Shown here: piece after piece, positions 51,468-59,327 of the stretch
Position numbering within the stretch: the stretch's first letter is position 1
Layout: every line of letters starts with the position of its first letter
Assembly: GCA_963751105.1 (NCBI GenBank)
Contig: CAVVTG010000001.1
Span: 434,001 to 498,000 of the forward strand
DNA: 64,000 bases
Source of the DNA: JACVRW01 sp963751105
GTDB lineage: Bacteria > Actinomycetota > Thermoleophilia > Solirubrobacterales > Thermoleophilaceae
Direction: 5' to 3'
Made by a program: the position numbers and the translations under genes
Notes under the pieces: generated by a model
Told to the model about the DNA's origin: nothing
The model's input: only the letters and a program-made list of their open reading frames with translations
The model's database searches: none

Positions 51468-52373
51468 TCAGGCGTGCTCGAAGCCACTCAGGCCCTCCAC
51501 CGGTCGTCCGTCCTCCCCCACCAGGGCGAGGCCCTCGCCGGCCGTGACCTCTCCGATCCAGGACACGCCGGCCGCCTCGGCGGCCTCGCGGCCGCCGGGG
51601 GGCATCGCCACCAGCAGCTCGTAGTCGTCGCCGCCGGTGGCTCCCTCCTCCGGCGTCACACCCGTCGCCAGGGGCAGCCGCGCGAGCTCGGCTCGCAGCT
51701 GGACTCCGCCTGCGGCGGCCAGGTGCGCGGCGTCGGTGGCCAGGCCGTCGCTGAGGTCGATCATCGCTCTCGCGCCGGCCGCGCTGAGCGCGCGTCCCTC
51801 TCGAAGCCGCGGACGCGGCCGGAGATGGCGTTCCACGAGTTCGCGCGGCTCACGCTCGCCGCGCTCGAGCAGTCTGCGTCCCGCCTCGGAGCCGCCCAGC
51901 TCGCCGGTGACCCCCAGTAGGTCTCCGGGCTCGGCGCCCGCGCGCCCGATCAGGTCGGCCTCCCGGTCGGCCCAGCCCGTGACCGCCACGGTCACCACGA
52001 GCACGGGTCCCCCCGTCACGTCCCCGCCGGCGATCGTCGTGTCGCACTCGGCTGCCAGCGATTCCATAGCGCCCACCAGCTCGAGCGCGCCCTCGAAGCG
52101 CTCGGGCAGCACCAGCGAGATGTAGGCCTCGCCCGGGTCCGCGCCCATCGCGGCGAGGTCGGAGAGCGCCGCCGCCAGCGCCTTCCAGCCGACGTCGGCG
52201 GGCGAGTGCGTGTCGAGGCGAAAGTGAGTGCCCTCCACGACCGTGTCGATCGAGGTGACGGCCAGCGGGCGGGCGCGGACCACGGCCGCGTCGTCACCGG
52301 TCCAGCGCACGATCCGTTCGCTGCGACGGCCGAGGGCGGCCTGTATGGCGGCGATGAGCTCGAGCTCGGGCAG
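51468..52373 (-). CDS. thiL: Thiamine-monophosphate kinase
   Basis: ThiL phosphorylates thiamine monophosphate to the active cofactor thiamine diphosphate. The 301-residue protein has WTGDDAAVV, TSIDTVVEGTHFRLDTHSP, LSDLAAMGADPGEAYISL, TIAGGDVTGGPVLVVTVAV and MIDLSDGLATDAAHLA, all standard motifs. No ATG, GTG or TTG precedes the conserved N-terminus PELELIAAIQ in frame. A CTG at 52373, two bases after the upstream penicillin-binding protein stop, is the likely start. Confidence 0.9.
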   Translation of the reverse strand: MPELELIAAIQAALGRRSERIVRWTGDDAAVVRARPLAVTSIDTVVEGTHFRLDTHSPADVGWKALAAALSDLAAMGADPGEAYISLVLPERFEGALELVGAMESLAAECDTTIAGGDVTGGPVLVVTVAVTGWADREADLIGRAGAEPGDLLGVTGELGGSEAGRRLLERGEREPRELVERHLRPRPRLREGRALSAAGARAMIDLSDGLATDAAHLAAAGGVQLRAELARLPLATGVTPEEGATGGDDYELLVAMPPGGREAAEAAGVSWIGEVTAGEGLALVGEDGRPVEGLSGFEHA

Positions 52374-52375
52374 GA

Positions 52376-54532
52376 CTACCCGGTGCCGCCGGTGCCGCCG
52401 GTGCCGCCCGTTCCCGGGGCGGGAGTGGACTCGGGAGGGGTCTGGACCTCCGGCGGCGGCTGGGGCGCCGACTCGTAGAGATCCGGGTCGTACTGGCCAC
52501 CGCCCTCGGAGGTGTCCCCGGTGTCGTCGGTATCCGAGTTGTAGTCGGGATCTTCGGTGTATCCGCTGCCGGCGTCGTAGTCGTAGTAGCTGCCGGTGTC
52601 GGCCCCGCCCGTGCTGGCGTACTTGCCGAAGAACGGCGACGACACGAAGGGCTCGGTCGGGGTGGGGAACGAGCCGCAGAACTCGCCGTGCGCAGGCGTC
52701 ATGAAGGCGTTCCACACCGGGGCGGCGTAGGTGCCGCCCTGAGCACCGGGCATGGCCACGCCGGCGTCCGGGTAGCCCACCCACACCGCGGCGGAGAGCT
52801 CGGGCGTGTAGCCCACGAACCAGGCATCCTTGGCCTCGTCGGTCGTGCCGGTCTTGCCCGCCGCGGGGCAGCCGTAGCTGGCCGCGGTGCCGGTGCCGGA
52901 CTGCACGTTCTGCTCGAGGATCTGGGTGACCTCGTAGGCCTGCCCGTCGGTCATCACTCGTGTGCCCTTGGGCTTGGCCAGCTTCTCGCTCTTGCCGTCG
53001 GGGAACACGACCTTCTCGATCCCGGTGGGCCGGTGGCGCACGCCGCCGCTGGCCAGCGTCGCGTAGGCGCCGGCCATCTCGAGCGTCGTCACCCCACGGG
53101 TCAGGCCACCCAGGCCCTCGGCGGGATAGCAGTCGAGCTTGGTCTGGATGCCCAGCCGCTTGGCCGTCTCGCACACGGCGTCGGGGCCGATGTCGAGGAT
53201 GAGCTGTGCGTAGACCGAGTTGTCGGAGGACAGAGTGGCCCGGGTGAGTGACACCGTGCCGGCGTAGGTGTCGCCGAAGGTCTTCACCTGCCAGGTGCCG
53301 TATTCCGGGTCGTTGATGTTCAGCGGCTTCGACGTGTAGCTGGTCGAGTCCGGGTCGACGCCCTTGAGCACCGCCGCCGTGAGCACCATCGTCTTGAACG
53401 CCGACCCGGGCTGGCGATGCCCCTGGGCGGCGATGTTGAACAGGCGGTCGTCGTAGGTGCCGCTCGACGCCATCGCACGGATCTTGCCGTCGCGGGGGTT
53501 CACCGCCACGATTGCGGAGCTCGGCCCCGCGGGGTCGCCGTAATAGGCGTTGATCGCGTTGCGGGCGTCCTCCTGCATCTTCGGGTCGATCGTGGTGAAC
53601 ACCCGCAGCCCGCCTCGCCGCACGACGCCCACCCCGTAACGCTCGATCAGCTGCTCCTGCACGTAGTCGAAGAAGTAGGGCTCACGCCGGGTGCTGTAGC
53701 GCGTGCCGCGACTGAGCTTGAGCCTCTCCTGCGCCGCCTCGCGCTGCTCGGCCACGGTGATGTAGCCGTTGTCGGCCATGGCCTTCAGCACCTCGTTGCG
53801 CCGCTGCACCGCGGTGGCCGGATTGCGGAAGGGGTTGTACTGCGAGGGCGCCTGGGGAAGGCCGGCCAGGAGGGCCGCTTCGGCGAGCGTCAGGTCCTTG
53901 GCCCCCTTGTCGAAGAACGTCACCGCAGCGGCGTGGATGCCGATGGCGGTGCGTCCGCCCACCGTGCCGTAGGGAATCGAGTTGAGGTACTGGTGGAGGA
54001 TCCAGCGCTTGGAACGCTGCTCCTCGAGCTCCGAGGCGAGCTTGGCCTCCCGGATCTTGCGCTTGAAGTCCCGCTTGGGATCGCGGATGTAGAGCGCCCG
54101 GACGAGCTGCTGGGTGATGGTCGAGCCGCCCTGGACCGTCTTGCCCGACTCGAGGTTCTTTATCCCCGCCCGGATGATGGCGTTGACGTCCACGCCCTGG
54201 TGCTTGTAGAAGCGCTCGTCCTCGATGGCCACCGTGGACTGGCGCACCACCGGAGGCATGTCCTCGAAGGGCACCACGCGGCGGACGATGTCCGACTGCA
54301 CGAAGCCCAGGCGCGTGCCGTCGGAGGCGAAGACCACCGACACCTCGCCCTTGTCGTCCGCCCGCAGCTCGCTCAGGTCGGGGGCCGTGGACGCTATGGC
54401 CAGCACGTAGCCGGCGACCGAGAGGACGCCGATGACGATGACGGTGGCGAGCAGTCCGAGCGCCAGGGCAGCCTTCCCCTTGGCGCCGCCGGAGTGCTTG
54501 CGCCTCCTCAACTGTCTGTGCCGGTGGTTCAT
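52376..54532 (-). CDS. Bifunctional class A penicillin-binding protein (PBP1A type)
   Basis: This enzyme polymerises and cross-links peptidoglycan. The 718-residue protein has a basic cytoplasmic start, a membrane helix at about 21-48 and a glycosyltransferase GT51 domain (EDERFYKHQGVD with catalytic E104, GGSTITQQLVRAL). The transpeptidase domain has motifs SAFK (377-380), SSDN (435-438) and KTGT (560-563). The C-terminal 90 residues are a low-complexity D, Y, G, P tail ending in GTGG repeats. It is probably expressed with the upstream mscS and downstream thiL genes. Confidence 0.94.
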   Translation of the reverse strand: MNHRHRQLRRRKHSGGAKGKAALALGLLATVIVIGVLSVAGYVLAIASTAPDLSELRADDKGEVSVVFASDGTRLGFVQSDIVRRVVPFEDMPPVVRQSTVAIEDERFYKHQGVDVNAIIRAGIKNLESGKTVQGGSTITQQLVRALYIRDPKRDFKRKIREAKLASELEEQRSKRWILHQYLNSIPYGTVGGRTAIGIHAAAVTFFDKGAKDLTLAEAALLAGLPQAPSQYNPFRNPATAVQRRNEVLKAMADNGYITVAEQREAAQERLKLSRGTRYSTRREPYFFDYVQEQLIERYGVGVVRRGGLRVFTTIDPKMQEDARNAINAYYGDPAGPSSAIVAVNPRDGKIRAMASSGTYDDRLFNIAAQGHRQPGSAFKTMVLTAAVLKGVDPDSTSYTSKPLNINDPEYGTWQVKTFGDTYAGTVSLTRATLSSDNSVYAQLILDIGPDAVCETAKRLGIQTKLDCYPAEGLGGLTRGVTTLEMAGAYATLASGGVRHRPTGIEKVVFPDGKSEKLAKPKGTRVMTDGQAYEVTQILEQNVQSGTGTAASYGCPAAGKTGTTDEAKDAWFVGYTPELSAAVWVGYPDAGVAMPGAQGGTYAAPVWNAFMTPAHGEFCGSFPTPTEPFVSSPFFGKYASTGGADTGSYYDYDAGSGYTEDPDYNSDTDDTGDTSEGGGQYDPDLYESAPQPPPEVQTPPESTPAPGTGGTGGTGGTG

Positions 54533-54560
54533 GGAAACGAATTCCGCGCGCTTCCCCTGC

Positions 54561-55361
54561 TCAGGAGGCCTCGACGGAGGATAGACCGTGCTCGCGCAGT
54601 TCCCGCAGCCAGCGGAGGCGCAGCTCCGCGGCCACCTGTCCGCGGGTGCCGGCGTCGGTCGCCCAGGTGGTGGCGCTGAGGCGCACCCCCTCCTTGTCGA
54701 CCTCCGCCACGACGGCAGTGACACCGTCGTCCTCGGACTCGATCAGCTCGATGGCCCGGTCGAGGTCGGCGTCCGGCGGGAGCCACACCGACACCTCCAC
54801 CTGCACGCGCGGGTCGTGGATGGTGAAGTTCTCGACCGAGCTCTGGGCCAGGCGCTCGTTGGGCACGATCAGGCGATGGCCGTTGTCGAGGCGGATGTAG
54901 GTGTAGCTGAGCCGCACGTCCTCCACCTCGCCCGTCTGGTCCTCGAACTTCACGAGGTCGCCGATGCGGATCGGCTGGCTTATGGCGAGCAGGATTCCCG
55001 CGATCGCGTTGGCCAGGGTCGCGCGCGCGGCGAAGCCGATCACCAGGCCGAGCACGGCGGAGGAGGCGAGGACGCCGGTGGCGATGTGCTGGACCGAGTC
55101 GAACTGCCACAGGGCGGCCGCCAGCCCGATCACGATGATCAGCGCGAACACGAGGCGCCGCACAAGCCGCAGGCGGGTGGTGGTGACGGGTGAGAGGTCG
55201 CCCCCCGCCATGCGCCGGCTCACCGTCTTGCCCTGACGCGCGAGCGCGCGGTCAACGAGCTTGGCGGCGATGAACGCCACCACGACGATCGCGATGGCGA
55301 AGATCCAGTTCTCGTTGCGCGCGAGGTAGGACTCGGCGGTGTAGAAATCGACTTCCAGCAT
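54561..55361 (-). CDS. Small-conductance mechanosensitive channel (MscS family)
   Basis: MscS channels open under membrane tension and release solutes on osmotic downshift. The 266-residue protein has three membrane segments (about 19-38, 66-88 and 94-120). TM3 has the pore-type repeat GVLASSAVLGLVIGFAARAT, followed by the beta domain with QPIRIGDLVKFEDQTGEVEDV and the family block RLDNGHRLIVPNERL. The ATG at 55361 overlaps, base for base, the ATG of the divergent gene, so one of the two starts may lie further in. Confidence 0.9.
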   Translation of the reverse strand: MLEVDFYTAESYLARNENWIFAIAIVVVAFIAAKLVDRALARQGKTVSRRMAGGDLSPVTTTRLRLVRRLVFALIIVIGLAAALWQFDSVQHIATGVLASSAVLGLVIGFAARATLANAIAGILLAISQPIRIGDLVKFEDQTGEVEDVRLSYTYIRLDNGHRLIVPNERLAQSSVENFTIHDPRVQVEVSVWLPPDADLDRAIELIESEDDGVTAVVAEVDKEGVRLSATTWATDAGTRGQVAAELRLRWLRELREHGLSSVEAS

Positions 55362-56619
55362 GGCGTATGAGGCTACCCCCGCCGCGGCGGGCCAGATTGC
55401 GGCCGCCCGCGACTCCGCGGCGCTGCGGGCCGCTTGGCGCGTGGCCTGGACGACCCGCCTCGGGGTTCTCCTCGTTGCGGTCTTCGCCGCACTGACCCTC
55501 GGTCCTGCGAGCGGCGGCCTGGCCCGCGAGAACGAGCTCAAGTTCGACGCCCCGGAGCTCACCCACGCGCTGGCCGAGCCGGTGCTGTCACCGCTCGCCC
55601 GCTGGGACGCTGTCTGGTACCTACGGATCGCCGATTCGGGCTACACGGGCAGCGAGCCGCGGGCCGCGTTCTTCCCGCTCTATCCGCTCCTGATCCGGGC
55701 ACTGGCCGCGCCGGCCGGCGGCTCGCCGGAGGCGCTGCTCGCGGCCGCCTACCTGGTCGCACTCGCTGCGTTCGTCGCCGCGCTCGCGCTCCTCTACCGG
55801 CTGGTGGAGCTCGAGCTCGGCCGCCGGCTGGCCCAGCCGACGCTGCTTCTACTGGCGCTGTTCCCGGCCGCGGTGTTCTTCGGCGCGCCCTACTCGGAGA
55901 GCGTGTTCCTGCTCTGCGCGGTGGGGGCGTTCTACGCCGCCCGAACGGGCCGCTTCGCCTGGGCCGGGGCGGCGGCGCTGGGCGCGGCCACCACGCGCAG
56001 CGCGGGGCTGCTTCTGCTGGCGCCGCTGGCCATGTTGTGGTGGAGCTCGCGAGAACGGCGCCCGGCGGACGTCGCCTGGTTGTTGCTCGCGCCCCTGGGC
56101 GTGACCGCCTACGCCGGCTGGCTCGGGCTCACCGAGGGGGACGCGCTGCGCTTCCTCGACGTGCAGGGAGCGTGGTCGCGCGAGCTCGTGGTCCCGCTCA
56201 CCGGCGCCTGGGACGGCTTGGGCGCGGCTGTCGACGGCGCTCGCCAGCTGGCCTCGGGCTCGCGTACGCCGGTCTACTTCGAGATCGCGGCGGGCGACCC
56301 GTACCGGATCGCGGCCATCAACATCATGCTGTTCGCCTTCCTGGTGTTCGCGCTCGTGGCCTGCGTCGGGGTCCTCCGGCGGCTGCCGCGCGCCTACGGC
56401 GTCTGGGTGGCGGCGTCGCTGGTGCTGCCGTTGTCATTTCCCGTCGCGCCGCAGCCGCTCATGTCGCTGCCCCGCTTCGTGGCCGTGCTGTTCCCCATCT
56501 TCATGTGGCTGGCGGTGGTCTGCGACGAGCGCCGCAGCACGGGCCTGGTGGCCGGCGCGTCGGCCGTGGGTCTCGGGCTGTTCACCGCGCAGTTCGCCGG
56601 CTGGCACTGGATCTCCTGA
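55360..56619 (+). CDS. PIG-V-like mannosyltransferase family membrane protein
   Basis: This 419-residue polytopic protein has ten or more membrane segments. After the first helix the loop LSPLARWDAVWYLRIADSGY carries the acidic R-W-D motif seen in PIG-V/GT-C mannosyltransferases, and AAFFPLYPLLIRAL follows. Further motifs include FPAAVFFGAPYSESVFLL. The acceptor is unknown; a prenyl-linked or lipid-linked glycan is likely. A GTG at 55441 is an alternative start that would avoid the overlap with mscS. The stop overlaps the next ATG (TGATG). Confidence 0.8.
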   Translation: MAYEATPAAAGQIAAARDSAALRAAWRVAWTTRLGVLLVAVFAALTLGPASGGLARENELKFDAPELTHALAEPVLSPLARWDAVWYLRIADSGYTGSEPRAAFFPLYPLLIRALAAPAGGSPEALLAAAYLVALAAFVAALALLYRLVELELGRRLAQPTLLLLALFPAAVFFGAPYSESVFLLCAVGAFYAARTGRFAWAGAAALGAATTRSAGLLLLAPLAMLWWSSRERRPADVAWLLLAPLGVTAYAGWLGLTEGDALRFLDVQGAWSRELVVPLTGAWDGLGAAVDGARQLASGSRTPVYFEIAAGDPYRIAAINIMLFAFLVFALVACVGVLRRLPRAYGVWVAASLVLPLSFPVAPQPLMSLPRFVAVLFPIFMWLAVVCDERRSTGLVAGASAVGLGLFTAQFAGWHWIS

Positions 56620-57278
56620 TGGTGGTCTTCCTCGATGCGCTCGGCACCCTGGTCGAGCTCTCTCCGCCGGCGCCGAGGCTGGCGGCGCTACTGGCCGAGC
56701 AGGGCTTCGAGGTCGGCGAGGAGCAGGCGGCGGGCGCCTTTGCCGCCGAGATCTCCTACTACCTCGAGCACCACCTCGAGGGAGCGGACCGGGTCTCGCT
56801 CGATCGGCTGAGGGACCGCTGCGCCGACGTCCTGCGCGCAGAGCTGGGTCTTCCGGGGCTCGACCGGGCGGCGGCGCGCGGCGCGATGCTCGGCGCGCTT
56901 CGCTTCGAGGCCTTTCCCGAGGCGCTGGAGGTGCTGGCGCTGCTGCGCGAGCGCGGCCACCGCCTGTTGATCGTGAGCAACTGGGACTGCTCGCTGCCCA
57001 GCTGGCTCGCCCACACCGGGCTGCTCGAGCTGGTGGAAGGAGTGGTCACCTCGGCGGAGGCGGGCAGCGCCAAGCCGGATCCGCGAATCTTCGAGCACGC
57101 GCTCGAGCTGGCGAACTCGCGTGCCGATCAGACCGTGCACGTGGGCGATTCGATCGGCAACGACATCGCGGGAGCGCGTGCGGCGGGGATCCGGGGCGTG
57201 CTGGTGCGCCACGACGGGCCGATTCCGCCGGGAGTGGATTCGATAGCGACCCTCGGCGAGCTGCCCGCCCTACTCTGA
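56619..57278 (+). CDS. HAD family hydrolase
   Basis: This 219-residue haloacid dehalogenase-like phosphatase has motif I FLDALGTLVEL with nucleophile D6, motif II LLIVSNWD, the lysine of motif III in AGSAKPDPRIF, and motif IV VHVGDSIGNDIAGARAAG. The second acid of motif I is replaced by L, as in several group I members. A helical cap lies between motifs I and II. The substrate is unknown. It starts inside the stop of the mannosyltransferase gene and ends one base before the CPBP gene. Confidence 0.88.
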   Translation: MVVFLDALGTLVELSPPAPRLAALLAEQGFEVGEEQAAGAFAAEISYYLEHHLEGADRVSLDRLRDRCADVLRAELGLPGLDRAAARGAMLGALRFEAFPEALEVLALLRERGHRLLIVSNWDCSLPSWLAHTGLLELVEGVVTSAEAGSAKPDPRIFEHALELANSRADQTVHVGDSIGNDIAGARAAGIRGVLVRHDGPIPPGVDSIATLGELPALL

Positions 57279-57279
57279 G

Positions 57280-58119
57280 ATGCCCGTGGAACAGAGCGTC
57301 CTCTCCTCCCCGCCGCCGCCCGAGCGCCCGGAGCTGCCCGAGAGCGCGGCCCCGCGCTGGCCCGCGTGGTACTCGGTGGTGGCCTTTCTCGTGGGCCTCA
57401 TCGGCACGCTGATCGCGGTCGGCATCGTGGCCGCCGCCACCGGCGCGGCATCGGACGAGAACGACGTGACCTTCACGATCGTGGCCACGCTGATGCAGAG
57501 CCTGATCTTCGTCGGCACGGCCGTGCTGTTCGCCTCGTTCACGCGCCGGCCGCAGCCCTGGCATTTCGGTCTTCGGCGTGCGCCCTTCTGGCGGACCGTG
57601 GGCTGGGCCGCCCTGGGAATGGTGTCCTTCTACGTGATCGCGGCGATCTACAGCGCGATCGTCTCACCCGACGCCGAGCAGACCGTGGCCCAGGATCTCG
57701 GTGCCGACCAGGGCACGATCGGGCTGATCATCGCCGGCTTCATGGTCATCTGCGTGGCCCCGTTCGCCGAGGAGTTCTTCTTCCGCGGCTTCTTCTACCG
57801 GGCGCTCCGAAGCCGCTACTCCGTGCTCGTGGCGGCGCTGATCGACGGTCTCCTGTTCGGGATCATCCACTACGACTTCTCCGGAGCGGACGCCCTGCTG
57901 ATCCTTCCCCCGCTCGCTCTGCTCGGCGTGATGTTCTGCCTCGTCTACGAGAAGACGGGCACACTGTGGTCAGTGATCGCCCTGCATTCGCTGAACAACT
58001 CGGTCGCCTACGGAGTGGCCGTGGAGGACGCCACGGTGTCGCTGGTGCTGGGACCGCTCATGCTCGTCGCCTGCATGACGCTGCCGAGGCTGAGCCGCCC
58101 GGCGCCCTCGCCCCTGTAA
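57280..58119 (+). CDS. CPBP family intramembrane metalloprotease
   Basis: This 279-residue membrane protein belongs to the CAAX protease/bacteriocin-processing family. A proline-rich start is followed by about eight membrane segments. The conserved motifs are EEFFFRG at 164-170, FGIIHYDF about 30 residues later and HSLNNSVAY near the end; the glutamates and histidines bind zinc. The substrate is unknown. A hairpin GGGCGC/GCGCCC (58156-58170) follows the gene. Confidence 0.9.
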   Translation: MPVEQSVLSSPPPPERPELPESAAPRWPAWYSVVAFLVGLIGTLIAVGIVAAATGAASDENDVTFTIVATLMQSLIFVGTAVLFASFTRRPQPWHFGLRRAPFWRTVGWAALGMVSFYVIAAIYSAIVSPDAEQTVAQDLGADQGTIGLIIAGFMVICVAPFAEEFFFRGFFYRALRSRYSVLVAALIDGLLFGIIHYDFSGADALLILPPLALLGVMFCLVYEKTGTLWSVIALHSLNNSVAYGVAVEDATVSLVLGPLMLVACMTLPRLSRPAPSPL

Positions 58120-58212
58120 CCCGAAGGCTCGCGGGCACCGCCCGCTCGCCGGAAGGGGCGCCTTGCGCCCAAACCGGCCCAAACCCGCGCTCCGCGTGCA
58201 ATAGTGGCCGCC

Positions 58213-59211
58213 ATGAACGGTCGCGTCGCGCTCTTCCTGTCCCTGGCCCTGCTCGTCGCGGCCCCGGCCGGAGCGGTTGCCCAGACCCCGCCCACGCCGG
58301 TGCCTCCCGCGCCGGCGCCTCCCCCAGCTCTCGCTCCCGTGCCTGCCGCGGGCAAGGCCTCGATCTCGGTGTCCAAGGGCCTGGCCACGAAGAAGATGCG
58401 CTACGCGGCGCCCTTCCAGCAGCTCTTGGTCAGCGGCCGCGTGAAGCCGTACGTGGCCGGCGAGTCGGTGGTCCTCCAGGTGGTGCACCGCAACAAGCTG
58501 ACGAAGCGGATCCGCGTGGCGGTGGGACGCAAGGGCCGCTACCGGATTCCGGTTCAGCTCAAGAAGATGGGCGGCTTTCGCCTCTACGTGAAGCACGACG
58601 TGAGCGCCGCGCAGAAAGCGTTCCGCACGCGCAGCAAGCGCGTGAGCGTGGTCGACTGGCAGGCCGGCGCGGGCGACAGGGGGACCAAGGTCCTGATGCT
58701 CCAGCGCGGTCTCGCGCGACTGGGCTTCGCCACCCCGGTCAACGGCTACTACGACTGGCTCACCGCCAACGCGGTCAATGCCTTCCGCAAGACCAACGGC
58801 ATGGGCCGCGACGGCTACGCCATGAAGTCCGTCTACGCCAAGGTGTTCCGGCGTCAGGGCGCGTACAAGCTGCGCTACCCGAAGGCCGGCAAGCACGTGG
58901 AGTTCGACTGGTCACGCCAGGTGCTCGTGCTGGCCGCCAGGGGACGGCCCGTCCGCACCTACCACACCTCCTCGGGCACCCCGGCCACGCCGACGGTCTT
59001 CGGCACGTACAAGTTCTACCTCCAGACCCCGGGCACCAACGCCAAGGGCATGGTCCACTCGTCGTACTTCATCCGGGGCTATGCGATCCACGGCTACGCA
59101 TCGGTGCCCAACTACCCGGCGAGCCACGGCTGCCTGAGGGTGCCGGTTCCCAACGCGGCGTCGATCTTCGGCTGGATCGACATCGGCGACACGATCTTCT
59201 CGTACAAGTAG
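58213..59211 (+). CDS. L,D-transpeptidase with peptidoglycan-binding domain
   Basis: This exported enzyme forms 3-3 cross-links in peptidoglycan. The 332-residue protein has a signal peptide cleaved about residue 24 (after AVAQ or near) and a P- and A-rich linker. A beta-sandwich-like stretch to about 140 precedes a PG_binding_1 domain (GTKVLMLQRGLARLGFATPV). The YkuD domain has H293-G294 and the catalytic cysteine C307 in SHGCLRVPV. An earlier GTG at 58204 is in frame, but TGCAAT ten bases before the ATG and the better signal peptide favour 58213. Confidence 0.92.
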   Translation: MNGRVALFLSLALLVAAPAGAVAQTPPTPVPPAPAPPPALAPVPAAGKASISVSKGLATKKMRYAAPFQQLLVSGRVKPYVAGESVVLQVVHRNKLTKRIRVAVGRKGRYRIPVQLKKMGGFRLYVKHDVSAAQKAFRTRSKRVSVVDWQAGAGDRGTKVLMLQRGLARLGFATPVNGYYDWLTANAVNAFRKTNGMGRDGYAMKSVYAKVFRRQGAYKLRYPKAGKHVEFDWSRQVLVLAARGRPVRTYHTSSGTPATPTVFGTYKFYLQTPGTNAKGMVHSSYFIRGYAIHGYASVPNYPASHGCLRVPVPNAASIFGWIDIGDTIFSYK

Positions 59212-59246
59212 CCGCCGCCGGCAGCGCGCCCTGGCCCAGACGCGCA

Positions 59247-59279
59247 ACGACCCCGCCGGCTCTCGCCTGACGGGGTCGT
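59247..59279. terminator. Bidirectional terminator hairpin
   Basis: ACGACCCCG (59247-59255) pairs perfectly with CGGGGTCGT (59271-59279) around a 15-base loop. It stands between the convergent L,D-transpeptidase and M23 peptidase genes. No T-run follows on either strand. Confidence 0.55.
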
Positions 59280-59327
59280 CGCGGGTCCCCCCATGCCGCC
59301 GGCCCGCCGGGCGGGCGGCCCCTGGGC

